Positions 11,655 through 23,559 of a stretch of 64,000 bases of DNA are shown piece by piece. Source of the DNA: Citrus sinensis (Eukaryota > Streptophyta > Magnoliopsida > Sapindales > Rutaceae). The stretch lies in NCBI RefSeq assembly GCF_022201045.2, contig NC_068562.1, forward strand, positions 558,001 to 622,000, in the 5' to 3' direction. The notes beneath the pieces were generated by a model, which had not been told where the DNA came from, ran no database searches, and worked only from the letters and a program-made list of their open reading frames with translations. Positions within the stretch are counted from its first letter, which is position 1; each line of letters opens with the position of its first letter. The position numbers and the translations under genes are program-made.

Positions 11655-14600
11655 CGTCGTCAAATTGAAGACTTGTTATCAGATCATTTAAAGAACAAAC
11701 TGAAACAGTTAATGATTTTCTTCTTGCTGATGTTGACTCTGCCGTTTTTGTTGCGTCAGAAATTCAGAAAAAAAAAAAACAAGCGTTTTCAAAATGCTTT
11801 AGTGGGCGTGTTGTTTTCAATCGCTTTTTCTCGAGAAAGTGACGGAAAATATGGATTAAACTCTGAATGTGGATAAAAATTAATCCCCAGTTCAAGAGTG
11901 GCACTCCGAGAAGAACCTGTAGGCCGTAGCACCCAATTGATATTTGTATTTGAATAATAACATTATAGTCCCTGTTTCTTGACGAATTCACTAATTAAAA
12001 CATAATTTGTAACTTTACAGCACACTCCTCCTAGTCATGCTGTGTTCTGTCCATGGAAGTTGATAAAGTCACCTATATTCATTGTTTATCTTCTATACTC
12101 TTCATTCAAATCGCCACAATAATTACTTAGCCCTTCAAATAGATCTTATTTAAATAAAATTTTTATTAGTAAAGTTTTTATAAGTAGAGTTTTTAAGAAA
12201 AAAATTTTAGTTATTTGATTGACAATGAGAGCTTTTATTAAAAATCGTTAATAAATAAGTTTTTTTAAAGTTATATTAAGAACATAATGGAATAAAAGTA
12301 TCAAATAAGTAAATAATATTTTAAATATTTTAATAATTTAAAAAAAAAACTTTTCAACATCTACTCCCAAAATCTGTAATTTTAAGCTTCTACTAGTAAA
12401 AAGAAAATAACTAATCTACTTTTTAAAAACTCTACTAAAAATTAAAATAAATAGCAACAAAAAAACTTGAAAATAGTTTATGAGATTAAAATAAGCACTT
12501 ATAACCATTAAATAAATAATGCCAAATAGGTAAAAATAATTGTATGCTTAAAGAATCACATTAAGAAATAAGGTAAATTTACAAACTTTATATATTTGAT
12601 TCGAAGTCTTAAATTTAATAAACTTAAAATACATTGTACAATTTTAAACATTTAGTTGATACATAGTCACATAGTGAGATGTAAATGGACACTTTTTTTT
12701 TTCCTTTTATAGGGATATAAATGCACAGTTAGTACTTGATTAATTACATGGTGCGTGACATGAGGAAATCAAAATATATTCTTTCATTTTTTTTAAATAT
12801 AAATTTGAAAATATATTAAACTAAAAAAGGAAGAGTTACAAAAGTATCTCCAACAGGAGATTAATATATAAGTGATATTTGAGATAGTCTCAAATATTTT
12901 CAAATAACTTTTATAACTATTCATTAGTAGACAATCCCATCAAGTATCTAATAAACAAAACAATCCTAAATTAGCCAAGTTAACTGCCACATATTGTCTT
13001 TCTTAGAGGATATATGGGTACACTTAAAAATCACATTTTTAATTAAATTGTAACTATTGGTCCATCTATTATGAAGGCACATGGAGGAGCAAAACTTAGA
13101 TTATGAAGACAACAGTAGTTGAGTCACTTTCTAACCAACCAAACGGTACATAATACCACCTGTCACTAAATTCTCAATGCCCTGTTAATAAACATAACAT
13201 TAGGTGCTCTTGTATAAAATCTTAAACTATATCGATATTGGTAATTTTAGGAAAAAGAGAAGGTATCTAAACGTTATTACTCTTTTGAACTCGTTATTGG
13301 CCCATGAACTGTTTGGTTCTTCTCTTAGCCCAATGACCCGGTCTTTATACTGAATTGAGAAAATGATTTTTTTTTTCCAAATTGGTTTGCTCTTAATTTA
13401 CGATCGTTTATTTATTTATTAACAATAATGTTAATGTCCAACAGTTGAAACCTTAATTGTGTTTCAACTATTATGTACTATTTATTTATTAGGTAATGAA
13501 TTTTATAATTAATATTCTACTATTAAATAGATGAATGTTATATAATATATTTAAGACTTAATTATTGTAACCTCAAATATTATTCTTGTTTTTTTTATTA
13601 AAAAAAAGTCTATAAATTTAGCTAAAATTTGTCCATATATACAAATATATTAAAAGTTTGATACGCGTAATATAAGTAGTAATTGGTTTGAAAAATAATT
13701 TAAAATTATTGGTGGATTAGGTACCCATAATTAACAAGTGTCTACCGATCCACTAAAATTTAAAGAAGTCTAAAAGCCTCGAGTGATCTCGCACATCACA
13801 CACGTAAGGTAACAGCTCAAACGCAACTCCTCATGAGTCTTTGTAACAGGAGTGGTTGTCAGTTCGTAATTTAGCGCTGATCGGCCCAAAAAAAGATAAA
13901 AATTGAAAAAATCAGACCAAGTAAAGCCATCCGACAAACAATGAATGGCGCAGTAATTGTCGGCAGCACAGTTGACACCGCCTACTTATTTTATTTTTAT
14001 TTTTATTTTTTGAATTTAAACTTTTCAGCAATTCACTTGCAGGGATTGAATCTTGGGCCAGCAGCCTATTCTTTCATTTCATTCCAAGTATTAAAAAAAA
14101 AAAAAAAGTTACATAGTTCATTGAGATTTTAACTTTTCAGCAGTTAACTTTAATGAATTATTGATTCTAAGGCCACCAACTAATTCTTAATGTCAATTTT
14201 GGAAGAAATTTACCATCTGCACTTCCAACAGAAAAGAATTGTACACCACTCAGAGTGCGTATAAAGTGTTTATGCTTGGAATTTCACTTAGGAATATATA
14301 CAAGCGAGCTCTAGCTACCTCAAATGCAAAGAAATGTTGTAAAGGAGAATGAGTGCTTTATGGAATTTTCCCCAGATTCTCAAAGACATCTTTGTGGTAG
14401 CATAGGAGAAATCTAAGTTGCCACGTAAAACAAAAAATAAACTACAAATTACTTTGCAAGTAAGAATTGCGGGTGATATTACAAACAGACACAAGTTAAG
14501 TTACTGATGGCATCCAACGATTCATTGTTCTAGGTTAATTCTTGTTTTTTGTAGTCTTAATTAAACACGGAGAGACAGCGACGTTTCTTGAGCAGGCGAA

Positions 14601-15220
14601 CAAACGTTTCAACCTATGATGTATTTTTGTTGCGATACGTATAATTTTGAGATTCAAGAACGGATCGAAGATACCTGAAACACGGCATGTGTCGCCTCTA
14701 GAATATTTGCACCAACGAGTTTCTTCCTAAGGTAAAGAAATAATCGCGCAAATAATATTAATCTATATGAATTTTGTCTTCTCTATTGATTGTGGCCTTA
14801 ACTAAGCATCCAAAGATTATATAATGTTTAGGGAAAAAAAAAAAAAAAACTTCGTCAACCAATATTAAGTTAAATTAAATTAAATTATGCAGAATATTAA
14901 AAAGAAGAAGAAGAAGAAGAAGAAAATAGCTGCGAGGACGATAATGAGAATACAACTTTGACGATATTGGTGATGTTAAGCGTTATGGACTTATATCTGT
15001 TTACTAATTTCAGCAACGTGAAGTAGCATGTATCCATTTGTCGGTGCATGGATTATGATGCATAAAACATACTGTATATTTAATTTTTTTAAAAAAGTAG
15101 GGACTTTCAATAAAATCAAAGTCCTTGTTTAATTACCGCCACATAACATGCTGTAATTATGAGTCAGTGACAAAATTAATCATATCGCTACCCTTTTGTT
15201 TATTACTGTGACTTTTCATG
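11655..15220. other. Intergenic region with PAT10 promoter and diffuse repeats
   Basis: The first few hundred bases upstream of 11654 should contain the PAT10-like promoter and leader. The remainder is very AT-rich. 12130-12545 has the look of a short MITE-like insert (matching poly-T/poly-A segments in opposite orientation), but its ends are not clear. A 14-bp A-run follows a degenerate B-box-like motif at 14043-14106. A GAA/AAG microsatellite lies at about 14901-14925. No gene is supported here. Confidence 0.4.
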
Positions 15221-15228
15221 TATAAATA
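15221..15228 (+). promoter_or_regulatory. TATA box of the GDSL lipase gene
   Basis: TATAAATA lies 77 bp upstream of the ATG at 15298. That leaves room for a short leader of about 45 nt. Confidence 0.6.
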
Positions 15229-15297
15229 TCTATAAGGGCAAGTGAGTAACACAAAGATATACAGTGTACAACATAACTTGGAAAATATTTTGAGCAC

Positions 15298-16944
15298 ATG
15301 GCCAAGAAGTATACATGGTGTTTCCTTCTTGTTTTGATGTCAATAGCCATTGTGGCTGCTCATATTGGTGAGACGGCAGTGCCAGCAGTATTCATATTTG
15401 GTGACTCAACAATGGATGTTGGCACTAACAACTTCTTACCAGTGAGCCAAGAAATTAAAGCAGATTTCTATTATAATGGAATTGATTATCCTTTTTCTGA
15501 GCCCACAGGAAGGTTTAGTAATGGCTATAACACAGCTGATCGAATAGGTATGTATGTATATCTATGTATAAACCTATGGATTGAATGATTTTTCTGTTTT
15601 TCCTTTATATACGTACATTGATATTTTAGATAATTAGTGTGTTTTGTTGATCTGAATCAGTGAAGCTGTTGGGTTATAAGAAGAGTCCACCTTCATTTTT
15701 CGCTCTTTTGAACGATTCCCCCACTTTTAAAAGGAATATACTTGAGGGTGTCAATTTTGCTTCTGGAGGCTCAGGAATTCTTAACACAACGGGACTTGTA
15801 TATGTAAGCTAATTAAGCTTTCCACTCTTGCCTTACTTTCAGTTGAAAATGACCGGGATTAATTATTCAACCGTCCAATGTAGTGCAAGTGACACAAATG
15901 TCAACTTATATAAGTAAGGCTCTAGAATTTAAAATTTTAAACAAAATGAAAACAGATGTATGGGGTATAAAAGAAGTGGCAGACATAACTCAGTGTGAGA
16001 GAATCCAGAATGGGTGTGTCTGAAAGCAACAAGCTGCTTCATTATTGATTCTTTAATATTGTTCAAATAAGTTATAACCCCTGGTAAATTAAAGAATAAT
16101 ATATTAATCATAAACTAACTTCAAGTTGTACAAATAATATCATATTGCTGTTCATAAAGTACAGAACAATTTCATGTCATTGGGGGAGCAGATCAACCTA
16201 TTTGCGACTGTGCTGGGCAATATCACAGAGCTATGTGGACCAGCAGCAGCTGCTACATTGCTTTCAAAATCGTTGTTCATCGTTAGTTCAGGAAGCAATG
16301 ATATCCTCGAACAACAGCGCTCCCGCGCTCCTCTATCTCCAGACTTCCTAGACAACCTCCAGTCCACCTACGCCGACCATTTAAGGGTATCTTCTTTTCT
16401 TTTTCATATTGGCTTATTGGCTTAGGTGGCATTTATTTTTATTTTTAAATTTAAATAGACTTAAATTAGTTTGGATTTTTTTTATCCAATTAGTTTGGAT
16501 TTTGAATACATTTAAATGTCTGAATCCAAAAGACATGTTTGGTTCTTAATTTGAATATCTAATAATAAGTATTTAGTCATTTGTTTTTTCAACTCAGAAA
16601 GTTTGAAAACCTAATACTTTTATATTTGTGCCCTTACAAATTTTAAATTTTAAATGTTAAATGAATAACAAATATCTCAATAAATATAAATAACATAGTG
16701 TTTTATTAAATCATGTTCAAGTGAATAAAACCCTTAGAACATGGTAATCAATTTTATTGTAGTTTATGATGTACTATATGAAAAATATCAAATAAAATGT
16801 ATATGTGTCTATGTGTGTGTTGTTATTCTATAATGTGGATGTGAAAGTGTGGATTTCATGTGAATTTTCTATCACACTATAATAGTGTTTTTGTTCAATT
16901 AGTGAATCCACCCAAAATCTGCGATTAGGCATCCATACCTTAAA

Positions 16945-16976
<32 letters not shown>

Positions 16977-17723
16977 GCACCAATCTGTTCAGGATCTTAC
17001 ATTTTATTAAAGTGGAGAAAGTTATCAAGTCATATATATTAATAATGCATATGTACGTATATAGCGATTCCATTATATATTCCACAATAGCTATAGAATG
17101 AAAGATCTAAAGATACCCTGAAATTTATATTTATGCAGAGTCTATACAATCTGGGAGCCAGAAAATTCGCCATTATAACTATTCCTCCAATTGGTTGCTG
17201 CCCGGTAGAACGTTCTTATAATGGTAGTGAGTGCCTTCAGGGAGCAAACGAGTTTGCTCGACAATTCTACAATGCAACTGAGACCCTCTTACAACAATTG
17301 AGCTCTCAACTCTCTGCAATGAATTACTCTATTGGAAATTCATTTGGATTGACCCTTGATATCATGGGAAACCCTTTAGCCTTTGGTAACAATTAAGCCT
17401 TAAATATTAGCTTCATCCAATTAATTCGCCTTCCCTGGATTTAATTGTGCTTAAATTAAAATTGAATTTTTTTTTTGAATTTTAAATTTAAATCTCTTTC
17501 TTTAGGTTTCAAAGAAATCAGGAAAGCTTGCTGTGGAGACGCAACAACTATGTGTAATCAAACGGCCAGCCTTTGTCAAAATCGTGATGAATATTTATTC
17601 TGGGACCGATTTCATCCAACTCAGAAGACTGCAGTATTGGCAGCTCTAACATTCTTTGGAGGATCTCATCGATTTGTGAAACCTGTAAACTTTAGTACGC
17701 TGGCCGCCATTAATATTGTTTGA
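15298..17723 (+). CDS. GDSL esterase/lipase, secreted
   Basis: Five exons (15298-15547, 15661-15803, 16165-16386, 17139-17385, 17506-17723) give 359 residues, the usual plant GDSL size and five-exon layout. Residues 1-21 form a signal peptide. Block I is FIFGDSTMD with catalytic Ser37. Block II is GVNFASGGSG, block III is SSGSNDI with Asn176, and the block V dyad is DRFHPT with Asp321 and His324. All catalytic positions are present, so it is probably an active extracellular acyl hydrolase; the substrate cannot be told. Several N-glycosylation sequons are visible (NIT, NGS, NAT, NQT). The third intron (16387-17138) is enlarged by AT-rich repeat-like DNA and a TTA microsatellite at 16948-16972. 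Confidence 0.93.
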
Positions 17724-18439
17724 GATTTTATTATTCAGGCGCTGCTGCGTTGTAATTTCTCGTTTCTGAAATCAACTATGTCATAGCACAGAATAATAAT
17801 GTGCCTGCTGGCTTCTTAGGTATGAATTGTAGCTTATACCATGCATAGAGAGGGGATCTTACTTAAAAATAAAAAATAAAAAAAATTGTTAACTTTTAAT
17901 TATTTATTTAATGATTCCGTATTTCGTTCAATTCAGCATGTTTCTATTTGTTTGGCCTGTTATTCAGTGGAATTTCTCGTTGTTCTCAAGATCTTCAGAC
18001 AAGAGTGATGCCAAAAATGTTGCTATAATTCTGATCCAAAGTATCTTGCTTCATGAAACTTGGAATCTACATTGTTCGTCTGTTCTCTTAGGATTTTTTG
18101 TTTTCATCGATCGCCTTTTTTTTTTTTTCACTTATTTAACTTTTAAGGTCGAAATCTTCAGGATTGCATAGGCATACAATTAATTGACTAATTATCAGAG
18201 AGATACTGTAATTGAATTCGCTGAATATTGCCACTTGAGTAATCCGCCAATCTGCCAAAACACAACCACTCTCTGTGAGCTTTTGGTAGAATTTCATGCA
18301 GTTGGTCGGAAAAGTCTCTATCTTCCATTGCTAATTTGGATATAAATCAAAAGTAAGAATATATTTTATTTTGGCAATCAGGTTTGTAAATCTAGCTATT
18401 TGGAATAGTAAAAATTTTTGTGTTGAAAATAAGAGATTT

Positions 18440-18775
18440 AGTTTTTAAACCCGCTCACTTGGGTGGATAGAGAATTAGGTCACTATTAAACTAAAAAGTT
18501 TTTTTTTAAAAAAAAATAATTTGCACCCACCCTTTCATATGTGAATAGGCATGTATGTTTTTTTGACTTCATCATTAATTATTGCTGCTGCTTATGAGAG
18601 TAGGCATCCGAGTCAGTTAAAACATATCAAAGGCATGCATGTTTGTTAAAAAAGCACACAAAATTGACACTTATGCTGAGCATCTATATGTGCCACAAAA
18701 CTATATATATATATATATTTTTAATTTTTTTAGTTTAATGGTAACTTAATTCCCTATTCACATATGCAAAAATTT
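18440..18775. repeat. Inverted-repeat (foldback MITE-like) element
   Basis: About 18450-18505 (GGTGGATAGAGAATTAGGTC ... ATTAAACTAAAAAG) reappears in inverted orientation at about 18728-18775. The complement of the right arm reads GTGAATAGGGAATTAAGTTA ... ATTAAACTAAAAA. The arms surround roughly 220 bp of AT-rich DNA. It has the form of a small foldback element with blurred ends; no target duplication was resolved. Confidence 0.45.
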
Positions 18776-19101
18776 AATCCATTACTTGAAAAGATTGAAT
18801 AGCCAAAAAATTTAATGACGAAGTCTTCAAGATTGCATAGCAGAAAAATATAATGACGAAATCTTCAAGACTGAATTCTCCTAAAATTTTGATTTATTAT
18901 TGTCCACTAAAATTATTGACTTCAAAAATTTACCGCATGCTGGAAATGGAAACAATTTTTTTTTAGAAACGGTCATTATGAATAATATTTTAAAGAATAA
19001 TAATAAAAATCTCAGCACTTGGACTTCAATTCGTAATGGTTTATTAGTAATTTTGCAAAGTATGAAATTCATAATCCAATTGATTCTTATTAACATCTTT
19101 T

Positions 19102-19728
19102 GGGCCCGTTTGGGATTGCGGTTGAAATTTAATAAGTTGTTTATTTCATAATTTTCGATAAAAATAGTGTTTAGTAAATTTTGTAAAAGCAGTTTATTTC
19201 ATAATTTTCTCCATTTTATCAGCAGTTTTTAAAAGCAAGTAAGGGGTTGCTTTTCATAAACAGCTTATTTAATAAGCTATCATATTTTTTTAAAATTCTT
19301 ATTATAACCCTAGATTTTAATAAAAAGATAATTATATCTTATTTATCCATACACCCTAATATATAAATCATACATTTATCTTTATCATATTTTATGTAAC
19401 AGATTATAAAGTTTTTTAGATTTTTTTAATTGAGTTTTTTTTAATGTAATTTTACATATTTAAGAAAAAAGATATGTCTAAACAATTTTATTAAACACAT
19501 TCTAAAAATAAAAAGTAATTAAAACTTATGTCTATTTTGGTCATTATATAATAAAACAACACTTTCGTAATAAAATTTACCAAACACATACACTCTACTT
19601 TTCAAATTCACAGCAACTGTAATAACATAATTTATCAAACACCAAATTACTTTTTTAATTAGTAACTTATTTTATCTGCACAGCACAAACAATTTATTTC
19701 ATCAACTTCTGCAATCCCAAACTAGCCC
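19102..19728. mobile_element. TIR DNA element (GGGCCCGTTTGGGATTGC ends)
   Basis: The left end GGGCCCGTTTGGGATTGCGG is matched by the complement of the right end, GGGCTAGTTTGGGATTGCAG, with similarity continuing for about 40 bp (both include a segment like TTTATTTCAT). TTT lies outside each end, which could be a 3-bp target repeat. Length is about 627 bp with no transposase, so it is non-autonomous. The ends resemble plant PIF/Harbinger or hAT MITEs; the superfamily is not settled. Confidence 0.65.
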
Positions 19729-20299
19729 TTTATCTTAATGACCGAAACTAGCTACATTGCAAGTTAGATTCTTATTACATGGTTGTTTAAGAAGTGTATG
19801 TAACAAAAAAAGAGTATGCACAAAGTACCAAAAACGTTTTCAGTATTTGGCACACCTTACAAGATTAGACTGAATTCTATATAGGGAGCTAGCTACGGTA
19901 CAGATTCTGTAACATACAGACCAGGTTAACCAGCTCCCAGTGGTGCCATTTGCTTGCTTTGTTTTCACATGGTGGGACACGTGGAGTGCATGGAGTGGGG
20001 GATGTATGTTACAGAATCTGTAAGATAGACTTCTCCTCCATTATATAGATATTATAATTGATATTTAAATGTCAGAGTATTACATGAAAATCTTCTTGAA
20101 GTGTCATGTAATTGATTTTTCAACAAAAAAAAAAGGAAAAAAAGAAAGATTATGTAAAACAAATTCCAAACTCAAAAAAGGGGGAGGACACTATCTTCTT
20201 TGATCGTCCCCCACAAGTCATGTTATTCCAATCTCTAAAAGCCAACATAATCTGTAATCGGCGTACAATCTGTCCATATCCCAAGCTTTTACTATCTTT

Positions 20300-20560
20300 T
20301 AAGAGAGTCAAATTCAAGGGAGAGGTCTGACCATGAGTGGACAAAGCATGATGGAACATCACTAGCTACGGTTTCACAAGAGTAAATGAAGTCATTAGCG
20401 GACAATTGATAGAAAGGCGCATCCATGAATATAAAGGCTTTCATATATATACGAAACAATTGAATCAATAATGTCCCATGTGTTCCCATTATTAAATTCC
20501 ATCTCTTTGAAATCAAGTGTGTAGCAATTATATTCGAAAAAGAAAAAAAAAATGTAGCAA
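20300..20560. repeat. Dispersed duplicate A of a segment tied to the F-box/DUF295 cluster
   Basis: Shares diverged but clear similarity with 21165-21480 and 26095-26440. Anchors include GTGGACAAAGCATGAT, GAACATCACTAG and ATGAAGTCATTAGCGGACAA. No open frame is conserved between copies, so this looks like duplicated non-coding flank, perhaps promoter DNA of former gene copies. Confidence 0.55.
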
Positions 20561-21164
20561 TTTTTCCCATTGAAATTGAATGACTCGATGAGTGGTACCA
20601 AATTTTCAATCAACTTTCAACACATTCTCATATGGTCACTCTCGCATCTACAGCGTAGGATATGCGACTTCACCACAACATGCTTTTATAGTTGTTAATA
20701 ACTCCAGTTAGACCAATTTTACCCTTGTAGTAATTTGAGAAAATCGCTTCATAAGCATATCCCATAACCCTCATTTAATTTTTTTTTGTGTTCTAGTGAT
20801 CATATGCTATTTTTTATGTTATTTTTTTATGCACATATTATTCTCAAGTATATTTGTGTGCTTTTCGCAAACATTAATCCTATCTACCTCTTTTCAATTC
20901 CGACAAGCCTTGCAGTTGCAGCTAGCTCATTAGGATGCACATTAGTTAGCCAATCAATTAATATACAACCCGAGAAACTAATTAGTGGGTTAAAAGCGTT
21001 TCGCTTAAGATTTTGATCAATTAGCCAGATTAAACTTTAAAAGCTACTGTATATATGGCCCAAACAATATGTAACCGCAGAATAGAATCATCATCAAGAA
21101 TTTAAAAAAATTAACCTAATTGAATCTTGTGCAATCCTGCGTCATAAACACGCCATGATCACCC

Positions 21165-21480
21165 AGACCTTATTCTCAGTTAAGAAACTCAAATACGAGA
21201 GAGAAAATTTGAGCATGAAGGGACAAGATGGGTGGACAAAGCATGATAGAACATCACTAGAATCAAATTCACATGCACAAAATGAAGACATTAGCGGACA
21301 AGAGCGAAAGGCCCCTACTTCAATTATTATCATCACTTTCTCACCAAGGCTGCTTCCGTATGAGACAGTTTCATGTCCTATGCCCACTATCATGTATTCC
21401 ACCTCTTTCTTCACCATGTAATTGCCATTAGTCTTCTTTCAAATCAATTGTTTTTAAATTTTCCCTTTGAAATTGGAATT
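21165..21480. repeat. Dispersed duplicate B of the same segment
   Basis: Carries GTGGACAAAGCATGATAGAA, GAACATCACTAG, GAAGACATTAGCGGACAAGA and a later TTTCATGTCCTA stretch shared with copy C. It lies about 750 bp upstream of the intact F-box/DUF295 gene at 22221. Confidence 0.6.
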
Positions 21481-21724
21481 TCACACAGTGAATGCTATCA
21501 AATGTCCAATGGACTATCGGCAGCTTCTCACCCACACACTTTTAAACTTTCTTCTTCACCATACTCAATGAAATCTACAACCTAGTATGACTTCATTACC
21601 ATCATTAGCTTTTAGACTTGAAAAGATTCACTCCATCATCCTAACAAAGTGCTTTCCTACGCCCACTTTCCATATTCTTAATCTAATCAATTTTTTTTTT
21701 TTATTTAAACAAAAAGTGCCCTTC

Positions 21725-21850
21725 TAGTTTGCCCGAGAGTAGTTGGCGGAATGGGTATATCCACAGTTTGCTCTCAGAAGATCTGGACTTAAATTCTCGC
21801 TGGCACCTCTCTTTAAATGAGAATAGCCTTTAACCCGCCTCGAACAAGGG
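21725..21850 (+). repeat. Possible degraded tRNA-derived SINE
   Basis: GTTGGCGGAATGGG resembles a Pol III A box. About 55 bp later GGACTTAAATTCTC is a poor B-box match. No tail or flanking repeats were seen, so this is a weak call. Confidence 0.25.
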
Positions 21851-22220
21851 CACAAACATTTCATCCAAATTTTTCTAAAGCAACCTTAGTTAAACATCTT
21901 TGTTCAGCACCCATATCAGCTATATAAAATAGTTGGAATACATAACAAATTGTCATGTATGTTAAGTGATTCCTTATGTATTCATCTTATTGCCACTTGT
22001 ACATACAAATTAACTTAATTTGACTTTGTAAGTGTAACGTTACTTTTGATAATAAATCTCAATAGTTAAAAGAGAGAGAAAAAGAAAATACGCGAGCAAT
22101 TGCTTTATAAATCTCAAATAAGTCCAATTAATTTCACTCTCAATTAAAACTCATCTGAACCATTCTTCTTCCTCTCCTTTTACGCTCTAAGGCCGAGAGT
22201 TAGTAACTTGTTTCCCTGCC

Positions 22221-23429
22221 ATGGACAAAACCACTCACTATTGGATAAAACTACCAAAAGATTTACGAGTATCGATCACAAAACGCCTCACAAGAAACGA
22301 AATCCTTGTCCTAAGAGCCACTTGTAACAGGCTTCGTTACTTAGTCCCTTTTCCTCAAAGGCCCGTGTCTCCAAACTCAACTCTCAACATCCCATCTCCT
22401 GTCAGTAGCGCGGTTTGTGATTCGAGCCTTCTTTCACTCACACAGTCAACTCTTTACATCATTCGACCAATTTATAACACACCTGCAGTTGCAGGCTGCA
22501 CGTGCATGTGGTTGGTTAATGTTGAGGAGTTGAATTCGGGAAGAGTTCGAGTCAAGGATCCGCTCACTGGAGCTCTTTTCCGAAACTTGCCTAACAATAG
22601 CTTACCCAACTCTTTAAACCTTCTGGATTATCGCGTTACCGAAATAGCCCAGTCCTATGGTCTTGGATTAGCTAGTGATCATGATGACTGTAAAGGCCGT
22701 AATGCTTATTTTGTTCAGAAAGTGGTCGTTTCACCTTGTTTCGAAGATGATAGTTTCACAATCATGGCTATATATTCAATGAAGAAACTCGGCATTTGGC
22801 GCAAGAACGACCCGAATTGGACTCAGATACCCATTGGTGATGGTAGAGTTTACGTTGAAGACATTGCTTTTCACAAAGGCAAATTCTACGCTTTGAACCA
22901 GACAGGCCTCACTATAGCCGTAGAGCCAAAGTCTTTCGAGGTCAACGAAATTGTGGCTCCGAATCCCAAGTTCAATGGCACTGGGATCAAGCATTTGGTA
23001 AAGTCATTTCAGGATTTGTTTTTAGTTTTTAAGCAGATATATTGTCACGACAACGTCGAGATTAACTTCGAGGACGAGGAGGAATCTGAACGTTATCTGT
23101 ACCCGGTACGTGTTGATGTCTTTAAGCTTGATGAAGAAATTAATCAGTGGGTACATGTTGTTAATGGATTGAAGGACACTAGTTTTTTTGTGGACAATGC
23201 TTGTTCCTATTCCATTTCAACTAAAGAATTTCCTGCCTTTAGAGAAAATTGTGTCTACTTAATCGATACTTTGTTCATTAAAGATTATGATAACAAGTAC
23301 CCCGGATGGTGCACTGGAGTCTATGACTTGAAAGATGGTACCGTCGCACCGCTCTCAAATTTTCCAATTTATTCCAAAAATTTTTGGCCACCTCCATCTT
23401 GGTTGAATACTAATGTAAGTGTTATTTAA
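22221..23429 (+). CDS. F-box/DUF295 (SKIP23-like) protein, copy 1
   Basis: A single long frame of 402 residues starts at ATG 22221. The N-terminus (WIKLPKDLRVSITKRL ... LRATCNRLRYLV) is a degenerate F-box, expected to bind SKP1/ASK in an SCF ubiquitin ligase. The C-terminal half holds the DUF295/KIB1-4 beta-propeller region, with IAFHKGKFYALNQTGLTIAV, YPVRVDVFKLDE, YPGWCTGVYDL and WPPPSWL. A near-consensus donor (GTAAGTG) at 23415 falls in frame near the end. Splicing to an acceptor before 23521 would replace the last codons by GSRIEDEECTSS and stop at 23559 (410 residues). Either end is possible. A TATA-like TTTATAAAT lies near 22103. Substrate unknown. Confidence 0.88.
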   Translation: MDKTTHYWIKLPKDLRVSITKRLTRNEILVLRATCNRLRYLVPFPQRPVSPNSTLNIPSPVSSAVCDSSLLSLTQSTLYIIRPIYNTPAVAGCTCMWLVNVEELNSGRVRVKDPLTGALFRNLPNNSLPNSLNLLDYRVTEIAQSYGLGLASDHDDCKGRNAYFVQKVVVSPCFEDDSFTIMAIYSMKKLGIWRKNDPNWTQIPIGDGRVYVEDIAFHKGKFYALNQTGLTIAVEPKSFEVNEIVAPNPKFNGTGIKHLVKSFQDLFLVFKQIYCHDNVEINFEDEEESERYLYPVRVDVFKLDEEINQWVHVVNGLKDTSFFVDNACSYSISTKEFPAFRENCVYLIDTLFIKDYDNKYPGWCTGVYDLKDGTVAPLSNFPIYSKNFWPPPSWLNTNVSVI

Positions 23430-23520
23430 TTTACTTATTGTTATGTCTCAATTATTTGGCTTTAAAACTTAGGTTTTTTAATATTCATACTTGTGATAAT
23501 TTGAAATTTTGTTGTTTTAG

Positions 23521-23559
23521 GGATCAAGAATTGAAGATGAAGAGTGTACGAGTTCATAA
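23521..23559 (+). CDS. Candidate alternative last exon of the F-box/DUF295 gene
   Basis: TTTTAG at 23515-23520 precedes a frame GSRIEDEECTSS with stop at 23557-23559, in phase with a donor at 23415. Use of this exon cannot be decided from sequence alone. Confidence 0.4.
   Translation, partial: GSRIEDEECTSS

Larger units (their letters stand above)
17724..20290. other. Intergenic DNA with two foldback or TIR elements
   Basis: 3' UTR of the GDSL gene, then repeat-rich DNA holding the elements listed at 18440-18775 and 19102-19728. At 18798-18880 a roughly 40-bp sequence (AATGACGAAGTCTTCAAGA and a close copy) occurs twice in tandem, with a third weak match near 18148. No gene is supported. Confidence 0.4.
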